Assembly: GCA_944320975.1 (NCBI GenBank)
Contig: CALUJM010000010.1
Coordinates: forward strand, 1-64,000
DNA from: an uncultured Atopobiaceae bacterium
GTDB lineage: Bacteria; Actinomycetota; Coriobacteriia; Coriobacteriales; Atopobiaceae
DNA: 64,000 nt
Direction: 5' to 3'
Shown: positions 1-8,757 of the stretch, in pieces
Numbering within the stretch: the first letter of the stretch is position 1
Layout: the number at the start of each line of letters is the position of its first letter
The notes under the pieces: generated by a model
The model's input: the letters and a program-made list of their open reading frames with translations, nothing else
What the model was told of the DNA's origin: nothing
Databases searched by the model: none
Program-made: the position numbers and the translations under genes

Positions 1-302
1 AGCGGGTCCTCGGAGTCGCCGAGCTTCTTGCCCATGCGCTCCTCGAGGTCCTTGCGGTACTCGTCGATCTCGTCGAGAACGCCCTCAGGCCACACGTTGC
101 CCGCGCTGGAGTACGCGACGCAGGTCTGGCAGGTGATCGTGAATCCGGGAGGGACCGGGAGGCCGATGTTGGCCATCTCGGCAAGGTTGGCGCCCTTGCC
201 GCCCGTGATCCACTTGGCCTCGGCAACGGAATCGCCCGCGACCTCGGTCACGTTGTTTCCGTTGGCGTCGAAGCCAAAGCGGTAGACGTGCTTTTCTGCC
301 AT
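1..302 (-). CDS. ppdK: Pyruvate, phosphate dikinase, N-terminal part (cut by window edge)
   Basis: PPDK interconverts pyruvate + ATP + Pi and PEP + AMP + PPi in the cytoplasm. My translation from the ATG at 302 begins MAEKHVYRFGFDANG and continues with GGKGANLAEMANIGLPVPPG (about residues 33-52), the N-terminal signature of the PPDK/PEP-synthase nucleotide-binding domain. Only about 100 residues lie in the window, so the phospho-histidine and PEP domains cannot be checked. It follows glyQ-glyS and a PPDK regulatory-protein relative, a neighbourhood familiar from other Gram-positive anaerobes. A terminator separates it from that upstream gene, so it probably has its own promoter. Confidence 0.93.
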   Translation of the reverse strand, partial: MAEKHVYRFGFDANGNNVTEVAGDSVAEAKWITGGKGANLAEMANIGLPVPPGFTITCQTCVAYSSAGNVWPEGVLDEIDEYRKDLEERMGKKLGDSEDP

Positions 303-386
303 GTTTACCCCTTGCTTTCCTTGGGTTCCAAACGCGCTGCCCGGCGGGCGGCGCGCACTGACTAGGTCGCGCACGGCACTCTCGCG

Positions 387-416
387 ACCATACGCAAGTT
401 TAGCAACCCTGGGCAA
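387..416 (-). promoter_or_regulatory. Possible promoter for ppdK
   Basis: On the minus strand TTGCCC (411-416) and TATGGT (387-392) are 18 bp apart, 85 bp before the ppdK start and after the upstream terminator. Each box matches the housekeeping consensus at four of six positions. Weak evidence. Confidence 0.3.
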
Positions 417-470
417 TGACGCAAAGGGCTTTCGACATTCGGTCAGCGTTGGTTGGTAAGCGGTGAGCGG

Positions 471-507
471 CAACAAAATATGGGGCCGTGCCGCCCGGCA
501 CGACCCC
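471..507 (-). terminator. Rho-independent terminator after the short PDRP gene
   Basis: GC-rich hairpin at 482-507 (GGGG..CGTGCCG paired with CGGCACG..CCCC, one internal mismatch), followed on the minus strand by a T-rich stretch complementary to caacaaaatat (471-481). It separates the 558-941 gene from ppdK. Confidence 0.65.
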
Positions 508-557
508 AAAGGTAGTAACATCAGACGCGAATTGGCCGATTTTTCGGCCGCACTCCC

Positions 558-941
558 CTACTTGTAGAGAGCGCCGATCTCGCGCGTGGGCTCCTCGCCG
601 GTGAGCGTGGAGAGAACCGTCACGGCCGGGCCGAGAAGGTCGATCGACGGGATGCCGCGGCGGTCCAGCTCGCGGCGGATCTCGCGGCGCAGGGTCCCGT
701 TGGCGAACGTGTGGAACACGGCGCAGGGGCGATTCTCGTCGTAGTTCTCGTCGAGAAACGCGCGCACGGCGTCGACGTCCTTGACGTTGGAAAGGCGCTC
801 GATGTCGACCGAGCCCTCTCCGAACTGGGCGGCGGCGGCCATGACGACGGTGTTGGCGGTCTCGCCGCGGGCGTCGGACAGAACGAAGATGAGGGGGACG
901 ACCTGACCGAAGATGTCGTCATCCAAATCGAGCTTAGCCAT
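558..941 (-). CDS. Short PPDK regulatory protein relative (N-terminal half only)
   Basis: The 127 residues match the N-terminal half of the DUF299/PDRP family, the bifunctional kinase/pyrophosphorylase that switches PPDK or PEP synthase on and off. Visible family features are IFVLSDARGETANTVV near the start, VFHTFANGTLRREI in the middle, and the GIPSIDLLGPAV...GEEPTREIG segment. Family members are usually about 270 residues; the C-terminal half with the GVSRTSKTP-type P-loop is absent. It ends in a clean TAG followed by a terminator, and I find no remnant of the P-loop half before ppdK. I chose ATG 941 because GGAGGT lies 6 nt upstream; an ATG at 956 would put that site inside the gene. Order glyS-PDRP-ppdK supports the family call. 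Catalysis is doubtful. Confidence 0.75.
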   Translation of the reverse strand: MAKLDLDDDIFGQVVPLIFVLSDARGETANTVVMAAAAQFGEGSVDIERLSNVKDVDAVRAFLDENYDENRPCAVFHTFANGTLRREIRRELDRRGIPSIDLLGPAVTVLSTLTGEEPTREIGALYK

Positions 942-996
942 CTCGAGACCTCCCATGCGGTAACGGTTTTAGAAGCGAGTGCGTTTAATCCTTATT

Positions 997-3093
997 CTAC
1001 TTCTTCTTGGAGAGCGCGCCGATGTCGGCGACCCCAACAAACACCTCGACGAAGCGGTTGAGCAGACGAAGGCGGTTCTCCCTTACCGCAGTATCCTCGT
1101 CCATGACAAGTACGTCTTCGAAGAATCGGTCGATGGGCGCCTTGAGTTCGGCAAGGGCGGCCAGGGCGTCGGCGTAGTCGTCGCGCGCAAGCGCCTCGCT
1201 GACGCGAACCGACCCCTGCTCGCAGGCATCGTAGAGGCTCTGCTCGGCCGGGCCGAGAAGCGCGGCGTCGACCTCGGCGCCGAGCTTGGCGTCGCCCAGG
1301 TGAGCGGCGCGGGCGTAGGCGGTCGCGAGGTCGTCGAAGAGCTCCGGGCTCTGGGAGCGGGCGTCCTCGAGGGCGTGGGCGCGCGCCATGTACTCGATGG
1401 GGTCGACCACGCCGACGGCGGAGACGGCCTCGATCGTGTCGGGGCGGATGCCCTCCTCGCGCGCGATGGCGACGAGGCGCCCCTGGAAGAAGCGCACGAC
1501 GGACGTGGCGACGGCCTCCATGTCGAAGTCGAGGCCCTGGGCGCGATAGGCGCCGAGCGAGAGGCCGATCAGCTGGCGCAGGTCGCAGCCGGGCAGCGTG
1601 CGCAGCATGGCGATGATGCCGATGGCCGCGCGGCGCACGGCATAGGGGTCGGAGGACCCGGTGGGCGGCTCGTCGATGGCGAAGATGCCGCAGACGGTGT
1701 CGAGCTTGTCGGCGATGGCGACGCAGCGCCCGCAGGTGCCCGAGGGAAGCTCGTCGCCGGCGAAGCGCGGGCGGTAGTGCTCGCGGATCGCGGCGCACAC
1801 CTCCGGCGACTCCCCGGCCGCAGCGGCGTAGTAGCCGCCCATGACGCCCTGCTGGTTGGTGAACTCGACGACGGCCTGCGAGACGAGGTCGGCCTTAGCG
1901 AGGTGCGCGGCGCGCGAGGCGGCGGCGACGCCGGCATCGCCCTGGCCGGACTGCGTCGCCACGGCGGCGGCCAGTCCCTCCATGCGCTCCACCTTCTGGA
2001 GGACCGTGCCCAGGCGCTCCTGGAAGGTCACCGAGCCGAGGCGCTCCACGAACTCCTCCATCGGGCGCTTGAGGTCCTCGTCGTAGAAGAACTTGGCGTC
2101 GTCGAGGCGCGCGCGGACCACGCGCTCGTTGCCGGAGACGACGGTCGCGGAGACGCGCGGGTCGGCGTTGGATACCACGACGAACTCGCGCGTGAGGTTG
2201 CCGCTCGCGTCGTACACGGGGAAGTAGCGCTGGTTGGAGAGCATGGACTCGCAGATGATCTCGTGCGGGACCGAGAGGAACTCCTCGTCGAAGGTGCCCA
2301 CGAGCACGGTCGGCCACTCGCAGAGGTTCACGACCTCGTCGAAGATCTTGCGGGGCGTGTCAACGTGCGCGCCGCAGCGCTCGGCCTCGAGCTCGGCGAT
2401 GCCCTCGCGGATGACCTGCTCGCGGCGCTCGGCGGAGAGCACGAACGCGCGCTCGAGCGTGGCCTCGTAGTCCGCCGGCGAGGCGACGACGTGCTCGCCC
2501 GGGGCGAGGACGCGGTGCCCGCGCGTGGTGTTGGACGAGGTGACGTCGGCATAGGTCACGGGCACGACGTCGGTGCCGAGAAGGGCGCAGATCCAGCGGA
2601 TCGGACGCACGAAGGTGGCGTGCTCGGAACCCCAGCGCTGGCTGCGGTAGTTGGGCCACTGCAGCCCGCCGATGACCTCCGCGGAGAGCGCGGAGAGGAT
2701 GGGGGTCGCGGGCTCGGAGGGGACGCTGCGCTCGGCGAAGACGTACTCGGCGCCGTCGGCGTCCACGCGTCGGACGAGGTCGGCGGCCTGCGCCCCGCAC
2801 TTGCGCGCGAAGCCGAGGGCGGCCTTGGTGGGCGCGCCGGACTCGTCGAAGGCGATCGCGGCCTTGGGGCCGCGCTTGACCTCGTGGATCTCGTCGGTGG
2901 CGACGGCCACGTCAGAGGCGATCGCGGCGAGGCGGCGCGGCGTCGAGATGACGCGAACCTCGCCATGGGCGAGGCCCGCCGCGTCGAGGCCCTTCGCCAC
3001 GAGGGCGCCGAGCTGCTTGGCGGCGTTCATGAGCGGCGCGGAGGGCATCTCCTCGCAGCCGATCTCGAGCAGGAAGTCACGGGTCTCTGCCAT
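997..3093 (-). CDS. glyS: Glycyl-tRNA synthetase, beta subunit
   Basis: Beta subunit of the bacterial alpha2beta2 glycyl-tRNA synthetase, which binds tRNA-Gly for charging. The 698-residue length is normal. It opens with FLLEIGCEEMPSAPL, the family N-terminus, and contains RPIRWICALLG, FLSVPHEIICESMLSNQRYF and FVVVSNAD. The C-terminal part (about 590-690) looks like the DALR-type anticodon-binding domain. The ATG directly abuts the glyQ stop (TAGATG), so the subunits are translationally coupled. Confidence 0.97.
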   Translation of the reverse strand: MAETRDFLLEIGCEEMPSAPLMNAAKQLGALVAKGLDAAGLAHGEVRVISTPRRLAAIASDVAVATDEIHEVKRGPKAAIAFDESGAPTKAALGFARKCGAQAADLVRRVDADGAEYVFAERSVPSEPATPILSALSAEVIGGLQWPNYRSQRWGSEHATFVRPIRWICALLGTDVVPVTYADVTSSNTTRGHRVLAPGEHVVASPADYEATLERAFVLSAERREQVIREGIAELEAERCGAHVDTPRKIFDEVVNLCEWPTVLVGTFDEEFLSVPHEIICESMLSNQRYFPVYDASGNLTREFVVVSNADPRVSATVVSGNERVVRARLDDAKFFYDEDLKRPMEEFVERLGSVTFQERLGTVLQKVERMEGLAAAVATQSGQGDAGVAAASRAAHLAKADLVSQAVVEFTNQQGVMGGYYAAAAGESPEVCAAIREHYRPRFAGDELPSGTCGRCVAIADKLDTVCGIFAIDEPPTGSSDPYAVRRAAIGIIAMLRTLPGCDLRQLIGLSLGAYRAQGLDFDMEAVATSVVRFFQGRLVAIAREEGIRPDTIEAVSAVGVVDPIEYMARAHALEDARSQSPELFDDLATAYARAAHLGDAKLGAEVDAALLGPAEQSLYDACEQGSVRVSEALARDDYADALAALAELKAPIDRFFEDVLVMDEDTAVRENRLRLLNRFVEVFVGVADIGALSKKK

Positions 3094-4005
3094 CTAGGCC
3101 ACCTCCCCCTTCTTGGCCGCGTCGTCGGTCTTGCCGGCCACCTCCGCGAGGTAGCTCTCGCAGCAGAGCTTGGCGATCGTACGGACGCGCAGGATGTAGT
3201 TGGCGCGCTCGGTCGCGGAGATGGCCCCGCGGGCGTCGAGCAGGTTGAACGCGTGGCTGCACTTCATGACGCAGTCGTAGGCGGGCAGCGGGAGCCTGCG
3301 GTCGAGGCAGGCATGGCACTCGCGCTCGTAGTCGTCGAACTTCTCGCGCATCATCTCGACGTCGGCGACCTCGAAGTTATAGGTCGAGAACTCGCGCTCG
3401 TTCTCCTGGAACACGTCGCCGTAGGTCATCGGCGTGCCGTCCGGCAGGTAGGACCAGATGACGTCATAGACCGAGTCGACGCCCTGGGCGTACATGGCGA
3501 TGCGCTCGAGGCCGTAGGTGATCTCCACCGGGACGGGGTCGACCTCGATGCCGCCGACCTGCTGGAAGTAGGTGTACTGGGTGACCTCCATGCCGTCCAT
3601 CCAGACCTCCCAGCCCAGTCCCCAGGCGCCCAGCGTCGGGCTCTCCCAGTCGTCCTCGACGAAGCGGACGTCGTGCTCGGCGGGGTCGAGGCCGATGGCG
3701 GCGAGCGAGCCCAGGTAGAGCTCCTGGGAGTCCGCCGGGCACGGCTTGAGGATCACCTGGAACTGGTAGTAGTGCTGCATGCGGTTGGGGTTCTCGCCGT
3801 AGCGGCCGTCCGCGGGGCGGCGGCAGGGCTGCGGATAGCAGGTGCGCCAGGGCTTGGGGCCGAGCGAGCGCAGCGTCGTCGCGGTGTGGAACGTGCCGGC
3901 GCCGACCTCGGAGTCATAGGGCTGCATGACCGTGCAGCCCTGCGACGCCCAGTAGCGCTCGAGCGCGAGGATCATGTCCTGGAACGTAAGCGCGTTTTCC
4001 CTCAT
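3094..4005 (-). CDS. glyQ: Glycyl-tRNA synthetase, alpha subunit
   Basis: Catalytic alpha subunit that activates glycine with ATP. 303 residues is the usual length. Family motifs include [38 protein letters not shown] and [15 protein letters not shown], then [10 protein letters not shown] and [18 protein letters not shown]. It lies 33 bp after lepB and directly before glyS. I see no T-box leader in the short gap, so expression probably depends on the upstream rpsP-type operon or read-through. Confidence 0.97.
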   Translation of the reverse strand: MRENALTFQDMILALERYWASQGCTVMQPYDSEVGAGTFHTATTLRSLGPKPWRTCYPQPCRRPADGRYGENPNRMQHYYQFQVILKPCPADSQELYLGSLAAIGLDPAEHDVRFVEDDWESPTLGAWGLGWEVWMDGMEVTQYTYFQQVGGIEVDPVPVEITYGLERIAMYAQGVDSVYDVIWSYLPDGTPMTYGDVFQENEREFSTYNFEVADVEMMREKFDDYERECHACLDRRLPLPAYDCVMKCSHAFNLLDARGAISATERANYILRVRTIAKLCCESYLAEVAGKTDDAAKKGEVA

Positions 4006-4038
4006 GTCCGTACTTCTCCTTCGTATGCCTGAAGGGGC

Positions 4039-4596
4039 CTAGAGCGCCCCGATGTGATCGAGGGGCCAGTAGATGAACAGCGCCCTCGATGTTACGTCAT
4101 CCACGCTCACCGCGCCAAAGTAGCGGGAGTCCTTGGAGTCGGTCCTGTTGTCCCCCATCACCCAGACGTGGCCCTCCGGGACGACGTAGGGGTATTCGAT
4201 GCCCGCTGAGCCCGCGAGGTCTGAGAGCGAGTAGGAGGGCCTGCCCTCCGTATAGGGCTCGTCGAGCCTCTCGCTGTCCACATAGACGGAGCCGTCGACG
4301 AGGTCGACCTCCTGCCCTCCCACGGCGATGACGCGCTTGATGAGGGTCTCCCCGTCGAGCGGGCTGTCAAAGGTCACGATGTCGCCGGGCTCCGGGTCGC
4401 CGAAGTACAGCGAGACGCGCTCCCCGAGGAGGGTGTCGCCCTCCATGATGGTGTCGCGCATCGAACCGGTGGGGACCACGTACGGCGTCGCCACGAAGGT
4501 CTTGATGAGAAGCCCCGCGGCGAGCGCGACGACGAGGCAGACGGCGAACCACGCCCATCCGCCCCGCCCCTCCTCGCGGCGCTCATGCTCTGCCAT
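4039..4596 (-). CDS. lepB: Type I signal peptidase
   Basis: Membrane-anchored serine protease that removes signal peptides from exported proteins. It has 185 residues from ATG 4596, which sits after a GGGAGGGGGAG stretch; an in-frame upstream ATG would extend it further into trmD and lacks support. One N-terminal membrane segment (about residues 14-31) is followed by PTGSM with nucleophile Ser45, LIKRVIAVGG with general-base Lys87, and the GDNRTDSKDSRYFG box near the C-terminus. The start overlaps the end of trmD by 14 bp. Confidence 0.93.
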   Translation of the reverse strand: MAEHERREEGRGGWAWFAVCLVVALAAGLLIKTFVATPYVVPTGSMRDTIMEGDTLLGERVSLYFGDPEPGDIVTFDSPLDGETLIKRVIAVGGQEVDLVDGSVYVDSERLDEPYTEGRPSYSLSDLAGSAGIEYPYVVPEGHVWVMGDNRTDSKDSRYFGAVSVDDVTSRALFIYWPLDHIGAL

Positions 4597-5344
4597 GCGT
4601 CTCCCCCTCCCGTGAGCGCGAGGCGATCTGCCGGGCTCGCTCACGCTCCTCGCCGGTAAGCTCGGCCCCGTCGATGAGGTCGGGGCGCCACGTCGCGGTT
4701 CGCTCGATGGCGCTCTCGCGCCTCCAGGCCGCGACGCGGGCGTGGTCGCCGGACAGCAGCACCTCCGGGACGTCCATGCCCCTGAAGCTCGCGGGCCTGG
4801 TGTACTGAGCGTACTCGAGCAGGCCCGCGGTCGAGAAGGACTCGTCCACGGCGCTCATCTCGTCGCCGAGCGCCCCGGGCAAAAGGCGGCAGACCGCGTC
4901 GATGACGACGAGCGCGGCGAGCTCGCCCCCGGTGAGGACGTAGTCCCCGAGCGAGAGGACCTCGTCGGCGAGCCCGTAGGCGCGCTCGTCCATGCCCTCG
5001 TAGCGCCCGCACACCAGCAGCAGCCGCTGCTCGTCGCGGGCGAGCCGCTCGGCGACGCGCTGGTCGAAGCGCCTCCCGCAGGGCGAGAAGAACACGACGT
5101 GGGGCCGCGGCCCGCGCGATGCGAGGTCCTCGACCGCCTCGAAGATGGGCTCGGGCTTCATGAGCATGCCCTGGCCCCCGCCGAAGGGGGCGTCGTCGAC
5201 CGTGCGGTGGCGGTCGTGGGTCCAGTCTCGCAGGTCGTGCGCCTCAAACTCGAAGACTCCTGCGCGGCGCGCGCGCCCGAGGACGGAGACGCCCAGGTAG
5301 GGCTCGAAGACCTCGGGGAAGACGGAGAGCGTCTCGCAGATCAC
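4583..5344 (-). CDS. trmD: tRNA (guanine-37-N1)-methyltransferase
   Basis: SPOUT methyltransferase that makes m1G37 in tRNAs reading CNN/GGG-type codons, preventing +1 frameshifting. 253 residues from a GTG at 5344. Seen: ICETLSVFPEVFEPYLGVSV at the start, DDAPFGGGQGMLMKPEP, LLLVCGRYEGMDERA, and the knot segment LSLGDYVLTGGELAALVVID. The GTG overlaps the rimM stop as GTGA. An upstream ATG used by a longer open frame lies inside rimM, and its extra residues are arginine-rich noise. Order rpsP-khpA-rimM-trmD is classic. Confidence 0.95.
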   Translation of the reverse strand: MICETLSVFPEVFEPYLGVSVLGRARRAGVFEFEAHDLRDWTHDRHRTVDDAPFGGGQGMLMKPEPIFEAVEDLASRGPRPHVVFFSPCGRRFDQRVAERLARDEQRLLLVCGRYEGMDERAYGLADEVLSLGDYVLTGGELAALVVIDAVCRLLPGALGDEMSAVDESFSTAGLLEYAQYTRPASFRGMDVPEVLLSGDHARVAAWRRESAIERTATWRPDLIDGAELTGEERERARQIASRSREGETHGRA

Positions 5345-5871
5345 GGCCTCGCACCCCCCTCGGGCTCCAGGCCGGCGGGCACGCGGACGAAGATGGGGCC
5401 CTGGTCGGGGACCTCGCTCACGACCTCGTCGACCACGGGCAGCAGCGTCTCCCCCGCGGGCCCGCGCACGACCCACACGTCGTTGGCGGGGCCCCGCATG
5501 ACCTCCGCGATGGCGCCGAGCGCCCCGATGCCCTCCCCCTCGACCTCGCGGCCGACAAGGGCGCGGGGGTCGTGGAGCTCGAGGTCCTCGGGGAGGTCGG
5601 ACCTTCTCGCCAGCAGCACCTTGCCGACGAGCCCCTCGGCGGAGGCGATGTCGCGCACGCCCGAGAGCGAGACGAGCTGCCCCTCCCGGTCGTCCGACGA
5701 GCAGGACTCGACGACGTGCCAGCGCTCGCCGGCGAGCTCGGGGGGCAGCACCGCGACCTCGAGGCCCGTGCGCACAAGTGAGGGAAGGCCGTGGACGGAA
5801 ACCGTCACGACCTCCCCTTTTCTCCCGTGCGACTTGACCACACGGGCTATGGTTCGATAGCGCTCTCGCAT
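5341..5871 (-). CDS. rimM: 16S rRNA processing protein RimM
   Basis: Assists 30S maturation by binding S19 near the 16S 3' domain. The 176 residues from ATG 5871 start MRERYRTIARVVKSHGRKGE, the family's N-terminal beta-barrel signature. The C-terminal half has LVGREVEGEGIGALGAIAEV and LLPVVDEVVSEVP, the PRC-barrel-like domain. The gene starts 5 bp after khpA and ends overlapping the trmD start by 4 bp, implying coupled translation. Confidence 0.92.
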   Translation of the reverse strand: MRERYRTIARVVKSHGRKGEVVTVSVHGLPSLVRTGLEVAVLPPELAGERWHVVESCSSDDREGQLVSLSGVRDIASAEGLVGKVLLARRSDLPEDLELHDPRALVGREVEGEGIGALGAIAEVMRGPANDVWVVRGPAGETLLPVVDEVVSEVPDQGPIFVRVPAGLEPEGGARP

Positions 5872-5876
5872 CTGTC

Positions 5877-6167
5877 CTAGCCTACGACCTCGACCTCGAC
5901 CGTGGTGCCGACGCGCTGTCCGAGCGCGCGGGCGAGCGTCCTGATCGCCTTGATGGTGCGACCCTTGCGACCGATGACGCGGCCGGCGTCCTCCTCGGAG
6001 CAGCTGACCTCGATGAGCGAGGATCCCTCGCTGTCCGTCACGTCCAGGGAGACGGCGTCCTCGTCGTCGACGAGCCCGCACACGATGTACTCGACCAGGT
6101 CCGCGACGCGGTCGGAGGGGAGCTCCGTCTGATCGGATGCGACGAGCGTGCCCTCAGCGGCCTCCAT
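5877..6167 (-). CDS. khpA: KH-domain RNA-binding protein KhpA
   Basis: Small single-KH protein, 96 residues, in its conserved place between rpsP and rimM. The core VADLVEYIVCGLVDDEDAV leads to the RNA-binding GRKG loop in GRVIGRKGRTIKAIRTLA. In other Gram-positives KhpA pairs with KhpB/Jag, binds many RNAs and affects cell elongation; that role is family knowledge. About 20 acidic/polar residues precede the usual start, so the true start could be somewhat later. Confidence 0.9.
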   Translation of the reverse strand: MEAAEGTLVASDQTELPSDRVADLVEYIVCGLVDDEDAVSLDVTDSEGSSLIEVSCSEEDAGRVIGRKGRTIKAIRTLARALGQRVGTTVEVEVVG

Positions 6168-6174
6168 CGAGCGC

Positions 6175-6510
6175 CTACTCGGCGTCAGCCTCGGCCTCGG
6201 CCTCGGCAGCCGCGGCGGCCTTGGCAGCGGCCTTCTTCGACATCTTGGCCTTCTTCTCCACGGCCGGCTGGCCGTTGCGGGCGACGTCGATGAGGTGGGA
6301 GACGGCGTTGGTGGGCTGGGCGCCCTTGGCGATCCACTCGTCGACCTTCTCGAGGTTGATGTCGATGACCTTGGGGTTGGTCAGCGGGTTGTAGCGGCCG
6401 ACGAGCTCGATGTAGCGGCCGTCGCGCGGCATGCGGCCGTCAGCGACGACGACGCGGTAGTACGGACGCTTCTTGGCACCGTGACGGGCCAGGCGAATCT
6501 TGACTGCCAA
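6175..6510 (-). CDS. rpsP: 30S ribosomal protein S16
   Basis: Small-subunit protein near the 16S 5' domain. From a TTG at 6510 (GGAGGAG six nt upstream) the 111-residue product starts [20 protein letters not shown], a textbook S16 N-terminus, followed by [14 protein letters not shown]. The ATG giving a longer frame at 6573 has no supporting ribosome site. The C-terminal tail is a Lys/Ala/Glu-rich low-complexity stretch, common in high-GC actinobacteria. First gene of the minus-strand operon reaching at least to trmD/lepB. Confidence 0.96.
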   Translation of the reverse strand: MAVKIRLARHGAKKRPYYRVVVADGRMPRDGRYIELVGRYNPLTNPKVIDINLEKVDEWIAKGAQPTNAVSHLIDVARNGQPAVEKKAKMSKKAAAKAAAAAEAEAEADAE

Positions 6511-6584
6511 TGAAAACTCCTCCGTTCGGGCGGTGCGCGGGGTTGTTGGGTTGGCCGCACCGCAGAGCCACAAAACGACTATTC

Positions 6585-6612
6585 ATCATACGACTCTTGC
6601 CTGTGGCCGCAA
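6585..6612 (-). promoter_or_regulatory. Promoter for the rpsP operon
   Basis: Minus-strand TTGCGG (6607-6612) and TATGAT (6585-6590) with a 16-bp spacer, 75 bp before the rpsP start. The -10 box matches the consensus at five of six positions. Confidence 0.5.
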
Positions 6613-6740
6613 GGTGCAGTTTTTGTGAACGCGACTTGTCAGTTTCCTGAGGGCGCCGATGTTCAGGAGGAATTCAGGGCCGGTGGGTAGGATAGCAGCG
6701 TCAGGCGGCAGTACCGCCACATGAAGACAAGGGGGACCAC

Positions 6741-7415
6741 ATGAACGTTCTGGTTGTCGAGGACGAGCGCAACCTCGCCGACGCCATCGTGCACATCCTG
6801 GAGGCCGCGTCGTGCCGCGCCGAGGCGTGCTATGACGGGAGGGCGGGCCTCAGGGCGGCGCTCTCGGGCGCCTACGACGCCATCGTGCTCGACGTCATGC
6901 TCCCGGGCATGGACGGGCGCGAGGTCGTCCACGAGCTGCGCCGCAAGTCCGTCTCGACCCCTGTGCTGCTCCTCACCGCCCGCACCTCGACGGAGGACAA
7001 GGTCGAGGGGCTCGACGCCGGCGCGGACGACTACATGACCAAGCCCTTCGAGGCGCCCGAGCTGCTGGCTCGCCTGCGCGCCCTCACCCGGCGCAAGGGG
7101 GACGTGATGCTCGACGAGGTGGCCTTCGCCGACGTGCGGCTCGACCTCACGACGCACGACCTCTCCTGCGGCGACCGGTCCGTGCACCTCTCGGGCAAGG
7201 AGTTCGAGGTCATGAGCATCCTCATGGCGTCCAGCTCGCGCGTCGTCTCGAAGCAGGACCTGCTGTCCCGGGTGTGGGGCGCCTCCGAGGCCTCCGAGAA
7301 CTCGGTCGAGGCGTATGTCTCGTTCCTGCGCAAGAAGCTCGCCCACATCGGCTCCAAGGTCCAGATCACCACGCTGAGGATGCTCGGGTATCGCCTCGAG
7401 GTGTTCTCGGAGTAG
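6741..7415 (+). CDS. OmpR/PhoB-family response regulator
   Basis: 224 residues. A receiver domain (about 1-112) has acidic pocket E7-D8, phospho-acceptor Asp51 in LDVMLPGMDG, Thr79 and Lys101 in MTKPF. A winged-helix DNA-binding domain (about 125-222) has SGKEFEVMSILM, VSKQDLLSRVWG and EAYVSFLRKKLA. It is followed 10 bp later by a sensor kinase, so this is a complete two-component system. The regulon and signal are not deducible from sequence. It diverges from rpsP. Confidence 0.95.
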   Translation: MNVLVVEDERNLADAIVHILEAASCRAEACYDGRAGLRAALSGAYDAIVLDVMLPGMDGREVVHELRRKSVSTPVLLLTARTSTEDKVEGLDAGADDYMTKPFEAPELLARLRALTRRKGDVMLDEVAFADVRLDLTTHDLSCGDRSVHLSGKEFEVMSILMASSSRVVSKQDLLSRVWGASEASENSVEAYVSFLRKKLAHIGSKVQITTLRMLGYRLEVFSE

Positions 7416-7425
7416 CGGAGGGGCC

Positions 7426-8691
7426 ATGCTCAAGCGGCTGCGCAGGGAGTTCATCGCAATCACGATGCTTCTGGTGGGCATCGTGCTCGCAGGGGTGCTT
7501 GGGTCGTCGCTCTTCTCGAGCGCCCTCACCCAGCGCGGGATCGTGACGGGGATACTGGAGCGCGCCCTGAGCGACGGCGCGGCGGCGGCGACTATCGGCG
7601 ACGCCTCGGGCGAGCAGAGCGCCGAGCTGCTGCTCGCCGTGGTCGTCGACGTGACCCCCGACGGCACCATCTTCGACCGCACCAGCTTCGTCGCCAACGT
7701 CGACGACCAGGTCCTGATCGACGTGGTACGCGAGGCCCTGGAGAGCGACGCCTCCTCGGGCAGGTCGCCCGACTACCCCATCGCCTGGATGCGCACCCAG
7801 ACCACCTGGGGCTGGCGGATCGCCTTCGTCGACACCTACCTGCGCGGCGCCACCCTGCGCGCGCAGGCGCTCAGCAGCCTCGCGATCTTCGCCGTCTCGA
7901 TGGGAGCGGTCTTCGTCGTGGCCTACGCGCTCTCCGGCTGGGCCCTGCGGCCCGTCCAGCGCGCCTGGGAGCAGCAGCGCAGGTTCGTCTCGGACGCCTC
8001 GCACGAGCTCAAGACGCCCCTGGCCGTCATTCTCGCCAACACGCAGATCCTCGAGGGCGAGAAGGACCTTCCCGAGGGGGCGCGCCGCTGGGTCAGCTCC
8101 ACGTCCGACGAGGCCCGGCACATGAAGGGCCTGGTGGAGGACCTCCTCACCCTGGCGCGCGCCGACGAGCAGGAGGCCACAGGCCAGGACCGGGGGTCGA
8201 GAAGCGAGCGCGTCGACCTCTCGGCGCTCGTCTCCGGCTGCGCCCTCGAGTTCGACGCCGTCGCCTTCGAGCGCGGGTGCTCGATCGGCTGCGACCTCGC
8301 CGAGGGCGTCGCGGTGACCGGCGACCCCGACCGCCTGCGACGCGTGGTGAGGACGCTGCTCGACAACGCCACGAAGTACGCCCTGGAGGGCACCGAGGTC
8401 CGCGTCCTTCTCGCCTGCGAGGGGCGCCGCGCGCGCCTGTCCGTCTCAAACCGGGGCGAGGTCATCGAGCCGGAGGCGCTGGCCCACCTCTTCGACCGGT
8501 TCTACAGGACCGACGACGCCCGCGAGCGCCAGGCGTCGGGCGGCTTCGGGCTGGGGCTCGCCATCGCCAAGGCGCTCGTCGACTCCATGGGCGGCCAGAT
8601 AGCGGCGACCTCGAGCGCCGAGGAGGGGACGACCTTCACGGTGACCCTGCCGCTCGCCGCGCGCCCCTCGGAGCCTCCGCGCCTCCCCTAG
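7426..8691 (+). CDS. Membrane sensor histidine kinase
   Basis: 421 residues: membrane segment about 10-32, an extracytoplasmic region of roughly 115 residues, second membrane segment about 149-170. The dimerisation/phospho-acceptor helix FVSDASHELKTPLAVI has His193. The HATPase domain shows N-box LLDNATKYA, FDRFYRTD and the G-box GGFGLGLAIAKALVDSMGG. It pairs with the upstream regulator. The sensor region matches no family I recognise. It converges on dinB, with only weak dyad symmetry in the 66-bp gap. Confidence 0.94.
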   Translation: MLKRLRREFIAITMLLVGIVLAGVLGSSLFSSALTQRGIVTGILERALSDGAAAATIGDASGEQSAELLLAVVVDVTPDGTIFDRTSFVANVDDQVLIDVVREALESDASSGRSPDYPIAWMRTQTTWGWRIAFVDTYLRGATLRAQALSSLAIFAVSMGAVFVVAYALSGWALRPVQRAWEQQRRFVSDASHELKTPLAVILANTQILEGEKDLPEGARRWVSSTSDEARHMKGLVEDLLTLARADEQEATGQDRGSRSERVDLSALVSGCALEFDAVAFERGCSIGCDLAEGVAVTGDPDRLRRVVRTLLDNATKYALEGTEVRVLLACEGRRARLSVSNRGEVIEPEALAHLFDRFYRTDDARERQASGGFGLGLAIAKALVDSMGGQIAATSSAEEGTTFTVTLPLAARPSEPPRLP

Positions 8692-8757
8692 CGCGTCGAG
8701 GATGCCCTCACGCGCTGACAGTCCCGTCAGGTTGGTTTGTCAAGGGGCGGGGCCCTC

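Noticed and set aside
979..4032. 1017-residue plus-strand open frame opposite glyS and glyQ
   Set aside because: Composition is Val/Gly/Asp/Leu-rich with no domain. It is the antisense of two clear synthetase genes in GC-rich DNA.
3970..4040. T-box leader upstream of glyQ
   Set aside because: Only 33 bp separate lepB and glyQ, too short for a specifier stem and antiterminator.
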